Positions 45,694-57,279 of a stretch of 64,000 nucleotides of DNA are shown here, in pieces. The DNA comes from Raphanus sativus (Eukaryota; Streptophyta; Magnoliopsida; Brassicales; Brassicaceae): the NCBI RefSeq assembly GCF_000801105.2, contig NC_079514.1:44582515-44646514 (forward strand), read 5' to 3'. The translations under genes were made by a program, and so were the position numbers. The notes under the pieces were generated by a model. It made no database searches. It was not told where the DNA came from and saw nothing but the letters and a program-made list of their open reading frames with translations. Positions within the stretch are counted from its first letter, which is position 1. Every line of letters starts with the position of its first letter.

Positions 45694-47727
45694 TAGGGGT
45701 GTCAAAATGGGTCATGACCCATGGGTTGACCCAACCCAAATTGACCCATTAACCCAAATGAACTGTTTATTTTTGATCCAATGGGTTAATGGGTTAACAG
45801 ATTAATGGGTTAGCAGATGTATGGGTTAGCAGGTTTATGGGTTAACAGATTAAATGGATCTATTGGGTTGGGTCAATTCTTAACCATTTGGTTTAATTAA
45901 AAAAAAGATATATCTCTATCTTCTCCATCGACATCATCTCTCTCTCTTCTCATCGACATCCGCCGTCCGAGCTCGATCTCTCTCTTCTCCATCTCTCGCG
46001 ATCCATCTTCTCCGGCTCGATCTCTCATCTCCTCCGATTTGGGTTTCGACCTCTCTCTTCTCCGACGCCGATCTCTCTCTTCTCTCAACTCGTCTTCATC
46101 GATCCATCGATCTCTCTCTCAACTCGTCTTCATCGATTCTCTCGACGACCCATCTCATCTCTCTCTCATCTCTCTCAGACCCTCTCGACGACCCACTCTC
46201 ATCTCTCTCAGAGTCTCTTCACTGCGTTGAAGGTCTTTCCTTTTTCCTCTCCTCTCATCCTCTAATGTAATCACTGTTGTGGTCATGTATTGTTGATAGT
46301 TTGTGTTCTCGTGCAATCACTGTTGTGGTCATGTATTGTTGATAGTTTAGCATTACTTTGTTTGTGTTCTCGTGTATTCTCGTGCGAAGGCGTTTGTGTT
46401 CTTGTGCAATCACTGTTGTGGTCAATGGTCATGTATTGTTGCTTTGTTTCACGCTTCGTTGGTGATTTTTTTATTTTTTTATACAATTGTGGCTTTGTGT
46501 ATCAAACTCTGAAGTAATTATATGGTTGGTGATTTTTTTTATTTTTTTCTACAGGAAGAGATAGAGATTGTTGCTCTCACTCTCTCAACCCTTTGAAGCT
46601 CTGAAGCTTATCTCTTCTGATTTGGGTCTCAGCCTCTCTCCTCTCAGAGTCTCTCCATCGATCTCTCTCGACGACTCACTCTCAGACCCTGTGGTAATTG
46701 TTCTTATTACGCCTTGTGATTTTGTTCTCGTGTGAAGGCGTTTGTGTTCTCGTGTATTGTTGATAGTTTAGCTGTATCTTACTCCTTGTACAGGTGCACT
46801 CTCATAGCTCTCTCCAGAGGTTCTTCTCAGTCTCATCCTCCATCTAAAGGTACCATTTTGGTTGACTTTACTTACTAATCACATGAACTTCTTCCTGATT
46901 TCTTCTGGTTAATGTTAACTTTTAGTGGGTTTTGATTTTTCATCATACAGCTTTGTTGATACATGTCGATTTTGTTTCTGCTTTTTAGTGATTCAGTTCG
47001 ATTTTTCATCTCAACCCTTTGAAGTTCGGTTCAGTTTAATTCTTGTCACGTTTACTTGTAATGCAAGTAGCTCTGAAGCCCTGAAGCTCTGATTCTCTTC
47101 TCGTCTCTCACTCTCTCCACCCTTTGAGGTATGAATGTTGATGACTTGATGGGTTTTGTTGATCATATGCTGTGGAGACTTTGCATTTGCCTATTTACAG
47201 GTACCTGAAAGATCAATTTTCTTCATTGAAGATGCGAAGAAGGTTCAGGCTGGTTAATGATCACGTTTGTCTTTGTTTTTTTGTTTTTTTTTTTGGCATG
47301 GCAGGTTCATGTAGACGAACTAGTTTCCGAGTCCTCCCATGTGTTTTTTCTTATTACCAAACGTTTCTGTTTTTCTTTGTGGATTTTAACATCATAAAAC
47401 TATTTTTTTAAAAAATTTTACATTTCTACAAGACTATGTTACCAGATTTTATATTTGTAAGTCACTTCTTAGCACTTGTTTAATTAAGTCTCTTCTTACT
47501 TGTTGAATTATGCAAACGTGATTTTTTAACATAGTCTCTGTTTACTTGTTTATTGAATTATTAGGTTGATGGGTCAACCATTAACCCATATGAACCATTT
47601 AATTTAATGGGTCATGGGTCAACCCAACCCATTTAATAATGGGTTGGGTTGACCCATAACCCATTAACAATCAACCCATTTGGGTTATGGGTTGGGTTGA
47701 CCCATTTGACCCATTTTGACACCCCTA
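45694..47727. mobile_element. Non-autonomous hAT element, 2.03 kb
   Basis: The inverted ends TAGGGGTGTCAAAATGGGTC match over the first 21 bp on both sides. An exact 8-bp target duplication CTTACCGG occurs at 45686-45693 and 47728-47735. Subterminal arrays of gacccaaccca/gggttgggtc lie inside each end. The interior (45900-47550) has no transposase. It holds ctctctcgacgacc-type low-complexity DNA and a repeated block around tgttgtggtcatgtattgttg (46270-46440). A related duplicated copy preserves the pre-insertion sequence at about 45240-45265. Confidence 0.92.
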
Positions 47728-47735
47728 CTTACCGG

Positions 47736-48484
47736 GTTAGGAGGTTCGACTTTGTATCCGGATCGGAAGAAAAACATTGCATGTATTTAAATTGCCAATA
47801 TTTATAAAATATAATAACATCTTTTGTTTATATATAATTAATTATTATTCACATTTTAAATATAAAATTATATGTATAAATATCCATCTGATAGTATTGA
47901 TACAAAATATATGGACAATACAATATATCCTTTTATATCTATTTTGCTAAATTTAAAGTCTTGCACAATAAAAAATATACAAGCAATGTTTAACATATTT
48001 AGGAAAATAAAATAAAAATTAATATTGCTCATTTGCAATACACTATAATATTGAAGTTTCAAATGAAACCGAACACACATTTACTGCAACATTTCTAGAA
48101 ATATTTTCAAAATCTAGTTAGAAGTTAATTTCGCAATGGCAAAGACTTGTCCTTATAGGGGGTAGGGGGTGGGGGAGTGGGGTGGGGTCATTGCCATTTT
48201 CACTGTCACGAAGAAGAACTAAGAAATCTTCATAGGCTACAGAGCGTTTGGGAAGCAATTGACTAAAACACCACACACGGCAGAAAGTCGTTGTTTGTCG
48301 CTTGGATACTCTGAAAGGTAAATAACGTTGTGGACCATTCATCAATTAAGTCTTCATAGGAGACTTCGTTCTCTCAGAAAAAAAAAGTCTTCACAGGAGA
48401 CTTGTTAAGACAAGCTTTCACTTCTCTCTTTTCACATCAAAAGAAACAAAAAGAAAAAAATCAAAGCTGAAAACAAAACACACA
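47736..48484. other. Upstream region of the RLP pseudogene
   Basis: The second half of the duplicated segment, then AT-rich DNA and a G-rich run (48160-48190), then about 250 bp before the start codon. The word aaagtcgttgtttgt (about 48284) recurs before the intact receptor gene at about 54556. Confidence 0.45.
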
Positions 48485-51079
48485 ATGCATTCTTGTAGTG
48501 AGAGGAAGATAATAGTGTGGAGCTTGTGTTTAATTTTTTCTTTGTTTAACTCACTTCTTGTTTTTTGCTTCTCCTGCTAAACAATTGTGTCGTTCAGACC
48601 AGAAGAATGCTCTCTGGGAGTTCAAGAACGAGTTCCATTTTAATGGGATGGCGGCTAATGAGAAGACACAGAGGTGGACAAATAACACTGATTGCTGTTC
48701 TTGGGATGGTATCTCCTGTGATTCTAAGAGCGGCAATGTCGTTGAGTTAGATCTCTTGGGAAGTTCTCTCAGTGGCCCCTTGAGATCTAATAGTGGTCTG
48801 TTTCGACTACAATATCTCCAGAGCCTTGATCTTAGCTCCAACAATCTTGCGGGCATTCTACCGGATTCCATCGGCAGGCTTAAATACTTAACGGTTTTTG
48901 AAACTTTATGGATGCCGTTTCTTAGGGAAGCTTCCTTCTTCGCTCGGAAATCTTTCTTATCTCAGTCATCTTGATCTTGATGGTAACGATTTCACTGGTG
49001 AACTACCAGAATCATTGAGCAACCTAAACCAACTAACAAAGTTGCTGCTTGCATCTAGCAAGCTCAGTGGGAAGTTTCATCATGCACTACTCAATTTGAG
49101 TGAGCTCACGGCGATTGACTTTAGTTCTAACCAGTTCGAAGGTATGCTCCCGTCTAACATGAGCAGCTTCTCCAAACTGGAATATTTTGATATGAGCCTA
49201 AACTCATTTTCTGGACCTATTCCTTCGTCACTTTTCATGATCCCTTCATTGATCCGTCTTAACCTGGAGAAAAACAGCTTCAGTGGCCCTGTTGAGATTG
49301 GGAATATCGCTTCACCATCTAAACTTCAAGAATTATCCTTCGGAGGAAACAATCTAAGTGGGCCAATTCCGGGGTCTATATCAAAACTAGTTGGGCTCAC
49401 ATATCTCGACCTCTCTTTTTGGAACACTGAGAGGGGCATGGTGGATTTCAGCATCTTCTTGCATCTCAAGTCACTTACGTTACTTGACATCTCCCATCTG
49501 AATACAAGAAGTATCCTTGACTTGAGTCTTTTCTCAAATTTCACGTCACTTATCTTACTTCACCTTTCAGGGAATAATCTTCAAATCAGTTCAACTCTCC
49601 ATCTTCCCGCACCTATCGGATCGTTGGCTTTATCATCTTGCAATATTTCTGAATTTCCCAAGTTTCTACAAGCACAAACCGGTTTGTTCTTTTTAAACAT
49701 TTCTTCCAATCAATTCCAAGGGAAAGTACCAGAGTGGTTATGGAAACTGCCGGGACTGGACTATCTAGATATTTCTCAGAATTTCTTCAGTGGTTTTGAA
49801 GGACCATCGGATGTTATTCAAAGAAGTCCAATAGAAATGCTTGATATAAGTTCAAACAGTTTCCAACATCCATTTCCTTTGTTACCAAATTCTACGAGGC
49901 TATTCTTAGCCTCTGATAATCAGTTTTCAGGAAACATTCCTACGGAAATATGTGAACTGGTGGCTCTTGAGACACTTGTTTTAACCAACAACAATTTCAG
50001 CGGTTCTATTCCTCGGTGTTTTGAGAGCTTCAACACTACCCTTTCGGTCTTGCATCTTCGGAACAACAGCCTCTCTGGTAATATCCCAGAGGAATTTTTC
50101 AGTGTCGGCTTGATATCACTTGATGTTGGTCGCAACCAGTTGTCAGGGGAACTTCCCAAGTCTCTGATAAACTGCACTGAACTGGAGTTTCTGAACGTGG
50201 AAGACAATGAAATCAGTGACACGTTTCCTTTCTGGCTGAGAATGTTGCCGAATTTACAGATTCTCGTTCTTCGTTCTAACAGGTTCCACGGACCAATATT
50301 TTCTCCAGGAGATTCTTTGAGTTTCCCCAAGCTGCGAATTTTTGACATTTCAGAAAATCTCTTCAGTGGAGTCTTGCCATCGGATTACTTTGCTGGTTGG
50401 AGTACAATGTCGTCGGTTGTATACATTGAATATGATAAGCTCCATAGGTTTATTGGTTTTACATTTTCAAACTACCATAAGTCGGTGGTTCTGGCGAACA
50501 AAGGTTCGAAGATGGAGCTTCTTGGGAGTAGTTTTAGAATCTACAAAACCATTGATGTCTCTGGAAATAGACTCGAAGGAGACATTCCTCAATCCATCGG
50601 CCTGCTTAAGGAACTGATTGTGCTCAACATGTCAAACAATGCTTTCATGGGGCGTATTCCACCATCTCTTTCAAACTTGACCAATCTCCAGTCTCTAGAT
50701 CTATCCCAAAACAGATTATCCGGTTCAATCCCACAAGAGCTCGAGAAACTCACGTTTCTGGCGTGGATGAACTTCTCCAACAACATGCTTGAATCCAATT
50801 CCACAAGGCACTCAGATTCAAAGCCAAGATAGTTCTTCATTCGCACACAATCCTGGGCTATGTGGTGCTCCTCTCAAAAGGTCATGCGGCGAAGGAGAAG
50901 AAGAAGCAAGAAAGCAAGAGAAAGAAGATGAAGAGAAGGAAGAAAAAGATCAAGCCGTGAGCTGGATTGCAGCTGCAATAGCTTACGCACCTGGTGTATT
51001 CTGTGGATTCGTCATCGGCCATATTCTGTCTTCGCACAGACATGACTGGTTTATGAGAATCTTTGGCTCTTCTCCATAA
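48485..51079 (+). pseudogene. LRR receptor-like protein pseudogene (RLP47-50 type)
   Basis: Same architecture and start (MHSCSERK...) as the two intact copies, full length at about 865 codons, but read in three frames. Breaks: an extra T in a six-T run at 48561-48566, ending the first frame after the signal peptide; an extra T in a five-T run at 48895-48899, after the first LRRs; and loss of two bases near 50793, before [11 protein letters not shown]. The net change is zero. The largest open piece is 48898-50832. The CCSWDGISC cap, the LRRs, the YHKSVVLANKG island motif, the acidic juxtamembrane region and the transmembrane helix [17 protein letters not shown] are all otherwise preserved, so inactivation is recent, or the two T-run shifts are sequencing errors. 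As given it cannot encode a receptor. Confidence 0.88.
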
Positions 51080-51234
51080 TACAAGCATCGGTTGCCTGAT
51101 GATATCTACTATGTTATAGTCTAACTATTTTGTTTCTAAATTACTATTGTAATATCGTCAATAAGTCGTTTTCGTTTTGTGTTTTTGTTGGAGTTAGCTT
51201 CGTAGTCAATAATAATAAGACTTCCTATTGTTCA

Positions 51235-51450
51235 GGAAGTTGTTGTCAGATAAAATCTTGGTCTGGACCATCTGCTACTAAGTCTGAGAACCTGTTTTCC
51301 GAGTCTAAGAATTCAAGACCTAGACATGGCCGCAACTTCTTTGTTGATGGCCCTTCGACTTTGTAATCAATAGAGGCTAAGAAAGCCATGGCTCTTGACA
51401 AACTCACTGAGCTTTGGGTCGTTGACCCTGAGAGAGCTAAAATGTTTCAT
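51235..51450 (+). pseudogene. bZIP18-like transcription factor gene fragment
   Basis: The translation reads GPSATKSENLF, then NSRPRH...FFVDGPSTL, a stop, and SIEAKKAMALDKLTELWVVD followed by PERAK. This matches the stretch just before the basic region of group I bZIP proteins of the bZIP18/bZIP52 type (AKKAM..DKLAELW..DPKRAKR). Similarity ends exactly where the DNA-binding basic region should start. A TAG interrupts the frame (at about 51364). No start and no leucine zipper are present. It is a short displaced gene piece, with no visible carrier element. Confidence 0.65.
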
Positions 51451-52500
51451 CTTTGCTCAAATATTTTCATCTCAACTCTTTGTCTTTGCACATTTTCCAA
51501 GTATAATATTCATGATTTGTTACGGTGGAGTGATGGATTATACTCCATAACCTCTTTGTTCTAGAGACATAAGTATTCTGCAGACTAAGTGCATCCTTAA
51601 TGGTGAGGTACCATAAAAAGTCCCTCATATAATTTTTGAATTATAAAAGAAATTATAGCCACTGATACATTGACAGCAAAACAATGCATCTCTTCCCACA
51701 TTAAGAAAATTTCTTTATGAAGAAACGTCTATCTCTCTTTCCTTCCTGTTCCGTATTCTTTTTGTTTTTTATTCTTCAGAAATGGTCTGAGAGATCCTTG
51801 ATGTGCATGTTCTAATGTTTCTTATTTAGTTTTTCTTTATGTCTATATTGAAAATGGTACTCCCTGGATAAGATACTTTCAGCTCTTTCATTATTACCAT
51901 GAGTTTTGATAACATTAAGATGATGGAATCTGTTACGCACATCCTAAGAACTTACCAGTCTAGCCATTCCAGTGATCGTACCAGTTCTGCCAAGTTTTAT
52001 CTTAATCAGATTTTTAAAAACAAATCGAGGCGTTTAGCACGACGGGACTGCATCCCACTTTTCCATAAAGCTATCCAAACTTACAGCGCATGAACTAACC
52101 GGTTGTATTGGATGGTGCGTTTAGTCACTGTCATGGTATGTTTCATTTTCTTGGGGCTTGAGGTTGTTATAAATGGATGGACTTGTGATCTTTAATTTTG
52201 TTGGTATCTAGGAACCTTATATCCACAACGACACGTTGATGCCTGCTTTTTAACTTTCCACTCTTCTTTTTTGCTGCTTACTGCTAGAACCCTATCTCTA
52301 GAGTGTCGTTGTGTTTATCTTTTCTACTCCGCTTCTTGAAGGTAAGTGAATAGTGTGCAACACATTTAACATGGCTTTAATGTCGATGGAGAAATTTCAA
52401 GAGGAAGAGCATTCACACATTTTCTTTCAGGTGGTTATGTTTGACATTTCAGTAAGTACAAGTATGCTCAGCTAATGATTGCTCGCCGAATGAGTTTTCT
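51451..52500. other. Intergenic stretch
   Basis: No recognised gene. An open frame of 64 codons at 51899-52093 has no known signature and is probably spurious. Confidence 0.35.
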
Positions 52501-52504
52501 TTTT

Positions 52505-53260
52505 TTTTAACGCTGAAATCAAAACATATTATCCATAGTTTTTGGTACCAACAGAGGAACAGAAAGGAAGCAGAGCCACAAGCTCAAACAAAACGTAAAG
52601 AAAACAGGAAATAAGATGCCATTAGGCACCGTAACAGGAAAACCAAAACCCAGCAAGAGAGCATAGGAGAACGCTCGATAGTAGCGTGGGACCAAAGGGC
52701 GAATATGATATCAGCCTTTTGCTTCAAGAGATAAAAGGGAATGGAGCTAAGCTGGACCTTGGGCTGCTATGTAGGATTGGTATCACTGACTCGTTGTAAC
52801 TGATTCCGCAATCCTGTTCGCTGCTCCGTTCCGTTCATAGGCTGCATGATCCAGTCTCCATCACTCTATCTTTTGAAGCAAGGCAACGATTTGTGAGGTG
52901 GTGTAGCCAAGACTGGGAACTAGCAATGGATAAGACGTGATCTCTATTGTGTCCTCGGTTGAGGTCTCAAAGATGATGTTATTATGTCGCATATTGTGCA
53001 TGCATTCTACCGCCCAAAGCAAGGATGTGATGTTATTATGTCGAGCTTTATCACATAGGAAAAGGACGTGACAAATGGATTCAACCCTGGCTCTACAGCT
53101 TTGGCAAGTAGGGTCAATTGGGCTCCCTCTAGTTTGAAGTTGTTCTTTAACCGCCAGAGCACCGGATAGTGATTTCCAAAAGAAATGCTTGATCTTTGCT
53201 GGAGCTTTTATCTTCCAAATGTTGCTCCACATCTTCTTCTCAATCGGGGTAAGAGTGTAG
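52505..53260 (-). pseudogene. LINE ORF2 3' relic (zinc-binding reverse transcriptase region)
   Basis: The minus strand encodes IWKIKAPAKIKHFFWKSLSGALAV...GSPIDPTCQSC...ESICHVLFLCDKAR, the zf-RVT domain of plant L1 elements, from about 53232. Degenerate C-terminal sequence follows, reaching an oligo-A tail on the minus strand at about 52501-52510. A short internal duplication (RHNNI twice) marks decay. 5'-truncated, as usual for LINEs. Confidence 0.75.
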
Positions 53261-54672
53261 TTGTTAGGGGGCTACGAATGAATTATTCATTCATTGTTAT
53301 GCAGTTTTCTGCCTCAAGTTTTAGTACATTGTCATGAGTGAAGAGGCCTCAATATTTACAGTTCATAAGAGCAGCTAGATTTAACACCGTGGTAATATTA
53401 AATGACAAGGTATCATAGCGAATTATTAGTCTTTCACAAATATTTCATCATTTAAATCATTATATGTCTGCCATCATCAACCCATTAATAAAAATGACTA
53501 CACATGCCTACAAATCATAAAAAGTTATTTTACAAACGAGAGTAGCTTATAAAATACAAATCCATTGCTAGAGAAATATAAGAGTAGCTAGTGAGGGGAT
53601 CGTCTAACAACAACAAGTCTCCATCATGCATAGCTAAACAAGAACAAGGTGTGGTACACATTGGAAGTTTTGTTTTCCTGAAACTGATTTGTAAAATCTG
53701 TAAAAAACATAACGCCAACGCAGCCGGTGTGTGAAGCTGGCCATGGTTACATGACACCAAAGTTACCAGTATCGGCACGCCTATGGAAACAATCTGCAAA
53801 GGTAAGGCCAAGTTAGCCCGTCAAATGAGCAAGCACTTACGACAAGCTAATTAACATTCACGCAATCAACAGGCGAGTTCTCATTTCTAAAAAATTCAAC
53901 TCACCACACTATCGACCCTACACTTACTCACATATTGTTTTCTTTTTAAAAACACTGCTGTAGACAGTAGACCAAAAGATAACTAGCAAAACATCAGAAA
54001 TGGTTCATAATGAAACTATGCAATTTTTAAGCAAATAAAAAACAAATTCATTTGAAGCTTCTTATTACTTATCAACTCATCACACCATCTACCCTACACG
54101 TACAAGTTGTTTTCATTTGAAGCCACGCCGTTTACATTAACAATAAATAAAATTTATTATCTGTTTACTTTTATTAGTATATATAAATAAATCACTGACT
54201 AAACTAAACTACGTTTAAACAATATAATTCAACTCTTTGGCATAACACAGTTAGCAACTCTAAAATCTAATTCTCAGTAAAAACAATAATATATAACAAC
54301 AAAAATTCATAGTAAAATTAAACAAACGTTAAAATTTCCGCGTGGAAGGCGGACAAGCCACTAATTCATAATAAAGACTCTAACAAACCTATACCCCGGC
54401 TTAAAAATGGGAAAATCCAAAAGTATATCAATTTGCGGTTTCTAATAATAAGTAACTATCAGACTTGAAAAAAGTTTGCATTTGGATAACCTAAATCACT
54501 CTTGAATATTCAATTTGTTGACATGACCTTGTGGAGCATTTACATGGAAACTAAAAGTCGTTGTTTGTTGACTTGACAAGTCTGGCCTAAAATTTCTACA
54601 CAAGTACATGATATAATCCAATGATCTAGAGTCCCCAACATCGTTCGTTTCAAATAAAAAAGGCAAAAAAAA
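53261..54672. other. Upstream region of the second intact receptor gene
   Basis: A minus-strand open frame at 53530-53811 (93 codons, hydrophobic) is not recognised and may be chance. The proximal part holds ATATAAT at about 54611 (TATA candidate, about 60 bp before the start) and aaagtcgttgtttgt at about 54556, shared with the pseudogene's upstream region. Confidence 0.4.
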
Positions 54673-57279
54673 ATGATGCATTCGTTTACTGAGAAAAGGA
54701 TGATGATACTATGGAGCTTGTGTTTGATTTTCTCCCTTTCATATTTAGTAGTTGTTTTTCCTTCTCCTGTTAAGCCCTTGTGTCGTCCAGACCAGAGGGA
54801 TGCTCTTTGGGAGTTCAAGAGCGAGTTCTATGTGGATTCTTTGGATGGGACGTATGTTGAGACGAAGCCATGGAGCTGGAGGAACAACACTGATTGCTGT
54901 TCTTGGGATGGTATCTCTTGTGATCATAATACAGGCATGGTTGATGTGTTAGACCTCTGGGGAAGTCCTCTTAGTGGCCCTTTGAGATCAAATAGTAGTC
55001 TGTTCAGACTACAAAATCTTCAGAGTCTGTATCTTGGCTCCCAAAACCTTTCGGGTATTATACCAGAATCCGTCGACAACCTCAAATATTTGAGGGTTTT
55101 GAGTCTTACTAGCTGCAACTTCTTTGGAAAGATTCCTTCTTCACTGGGAAATCTTTCTTATCTCAAAGAGCTCGATCTTTCTGGAAATGAATTCACCGGT
55201 GAACTACCAGATTCGTTAGGCAACCTAAAGCAACTCAGCAAGTTGAATCTTGCAACAACCAATATTGGTGGGAACTTTCCTCGTCAGCTACTCAATTTGA
55301 GCGAGCTCACATGGATCAACCTTGAATCTAGCCAGTTCAAAGGTATGCTCCCATCTAACATGAGTAGCCTCTTGAAATTAGAGTATTTTGATATTAGTGG
55401 AAATTCATTTTCTGGATCCATTCCTTCGACTCTCTTAGCGATCCCTTCGTTGATCCACCTTAGGATGAGAAGAAACAAATTCAGTGGTCCTCTTGAAATT
55501 GGGAATATCTCTTCACCATCTAGATTTAAAACTTTATACCTTGGAAAAAACAATTTCAGTGGTCCAATCCCCGGATCTTTATCAAATCTAGTCGGCCTGA
55601 AGTTACTTGACCTCTCTTTCTGGAATACAAGGGGTAGCATGGTCGATTTCAGCATATTCTTGCATCTCAAGTCACTTACGTTTCTTGATCTCTCGTATAT
55701 GAACACAAGAAACGTGGTTGACTTGAATCTTTTCTCACATCTCATGTCACTTCGAGACTTGGATCTTTCAGGGATTAATTTGAAGATTAGTGAAAGTATC
55801 CATCTTTCCTCATCCATAGAATTATTGGTTCTATCATCCTGCAATGTTTTTGAGTTTCCTGAGTTTATAAAAAACAGAACCAATTTGTATTACTTGGACA
55901 TTTCTTCCAATCAAATTGGAGGTCAGGTACCAGAGTGGTTATGGAGACTGCCAGTGCTGCGGTATGTAAACATTTCTCATAATTCCTTTAGTGGGTTTCA
56001 AGGATCAGTGGATGTTATTCAAGGATCTACAACACAAAAGCTTGATATAAGTTCAAACACATTTCGGGAACCATTTCCTTTGTTACCAACATCTATGATG
56101 TACTTTACAGGATCTTATAATCAGTTTTCAGGAGAGATTCCTTGGCAAATATGCGAACTGGTTGATCTTGATACACTAGTTTTATCCAACAACAACTTCA
56201 GCGGTTCTATTCCTCGGTGCTTTGAGAAATTTAAATTTTCTCTTTCGATCTTGCATCTCCAGGGTAACAGTCTTTCTGGCATTATTCCAGAGGAATATAT
56301 CAGTGATTCGCTGATATCACTTGATATTGGTGGAAACCAATTATCAGGAGAACTCCCCAAGTCTCTTATCAATTGCAGTCGCCTCAAGTTTATGAACATG
56401 GAAGATAACAAGATCAATGACACATTTCCTTTCTGGTTGAGTTTTTTGCCCAATCTAGAGATTCTTGTCCTTCGGTCTAACCAGTTCCATGGGCCAATCT
56501 CTTTTATTGGAGATTCTTTGAGTTTCCCAAAGTTACGGATATTTGACATTTCGGCAAATTTCTTTACTGGAGTTTTGCCATCAGATTATTTTGCGGGTTG
56601 GAGTGTAATGTCATCGGTCATTGACATTGTAAATACTCTACCTAGTACGTTTGCCGGACGTCGCTTAGAATACTATCACAACTCAGTGGGTCTGACGAAC
56701 AAAGGAATGAAGATGGAGCTGGTTGGGAGTGTTTTCACAATGTACAAAACTATTGATGTCTCTGGAAACAGACTAGAAGGAGACATTCCAAAATCAGTCG
56801 GTTTACTCAAAGAGCTGATTGTGCTCAACATGTCTAACAATGCTTTCACATACCACATTCCGCCATCGCTAGGGAACTTGACCAATCTCCAATCACTAGA
56901 TCTGTCTCATAACGGTCTATCAGGCGCAATCCCACCAGAGCTCGGAAAACTCACATTTCTGGCGTGGATGAACTTCTCTTACAACGGGCTTGAAGGTCCG
57001 ATACCACAAGGAACACAAATTCAGAGCCAAAATAGTTCTTCATTCGCTGAGAATCCCAGGCTATGTGGTGCGCCTCTCCAAGTAACATGCGGCGGAGAAA
57101 AAGAAGAAGAAGCAACGAAACAAGAGAAAGAAGATGAAAAAATTGAAGAACAAGATCAAGTACGGAGCTGGATTGCAGCTGCAATAGGTTATACATCAGG
57201 TGTTGTGTGTGGACTCACCATCAGTCACATCCTCATTTCATATAAACGTGACTGGTTCATAAAGATCATTCACTCTTAA
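54673..57279 (+). CDS. LRR receptor-like protein (RLP47-50 type), intact
   Basis: An 868-residue single-exon frame. Signal peptide (residues 1 to about 33, SLCLIFSLSYLVVVFPSP); LRR cap with CRPDQRDALWEF and CCSWDGISC; about 25 extracellular LRRs; an island region with the Y-x8-KG motif (YHNSVGLTNKG); C-terminal LRRs; a cap with LCGAPLQVTC; a highly charged juxtamembrane stretch (EKEEEATKQEKEDEKIEEQDQ); a transmembrane helix AAAIGYTSGVVCG with GxxxG motifs; and a short cytoplasmic tail without a kinase. It is expected at the plasma membrane as a pattern or effector receptor using SOBIR1-type co-receptors (family knowledge); the ligand is unknown. It is in tandem orientation with the pseudogene 3.6 kb upstream and opposite to the copy at 149-2764. 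Confidence 0.93.
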   Translation: MMHSFTEKRMMILWSLCLIFSLSYLVVVFPSPVKPLCRPDQRDALWEFKSEFYVDSLDGTYVETKPWSWRNNTDCCSWDGISCDHNTGMVDVLDLWGSPLSGPLRSNSSLFRLQNLQSLYLGSQNLSGIIPESVDNLKYLRVLSLTSCNFFGKIPSSLGNLSYLKELDLSGNEFTGELPDSLGNLKQLSKLNLATTNIGGNFPRQLLNLSELTWINLESSQFKGMLPSNMSSLLKLEYFDISGNSFSGSIPSTLLAIPSLIHLRMRRNKFSGPLEIGNISSPSRFKTLYLGKNNFSGPIPGSLSNLVGLKLLDLSFWNTRGSMVDFSIFLHLKSLTFLDLSYMNTRNVVDLNLFSHLMSLRDLDLSGINLKISESIHLSSSIELLVLSSCNVFEFPEFIKNRTNLYYLDISSNQIGGQVPEWLWRLPVLRYVNISHNSFSGFQGSVDVIQGSTTQKLDISSNTFREPFPLLPTSMMYFTGSYNQFSGEIPWQICELVDLDTLVLSNNNFSGSIPRCFEKFKFSLSILHLQGNSLSGIIPEEYISDSLISLDIGGNQLSGELPKSLINCSRLKFMNMEDNKINDTFPFWLSFLPNLEILVLRSNQFHGPISFIGDSLSFPKLRIFDISANFFTGVLPSDYFAGWSVMSSVIDIVNTLPSTFAGRRLEYYHNSVGLTNKGMKMELVGSVFTMYKTIDVSGNRLEGDIPKSVGLLKELIVLNMSNNAFTYHIPPSLGNLTNLQSLDLSHNGLSGAIPPELGKLTFLAWMNFSYNGLEGPIPQGTQIQSQNSSSFAENPRLCGAPLQVTCGGEKEEEATKQEKEDEKIEEQDQVRSWIAAAIGYTSGVVCGLTISHILISYKRDWFIKIIHS

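Noticed and set aside
46283..47411. Several 60-80 codon open frames inside the hAT element
   Set aside because: They follow low-complexity repeats and show no transposase or host domain.
48485..48970. Intron explaining the first frame changes of the receptor pseudogene
   Set aside because: The frame changes are single extra T residues in T runs, without GT/AG borders, and the other two copies are uninterrupted there.
51899..52093. 64-codon open frame downstream of the bZIP fragment
   Set aside because: No signature and no supporting promoter or splice context.
53530..53811. 93-codon minus-strand open frame
   Set aside because: Could be the last exon of a lost gene (an AG acceptor-like site precedes IVSIGVPILV), but I recognise no family and found no upstream exons.
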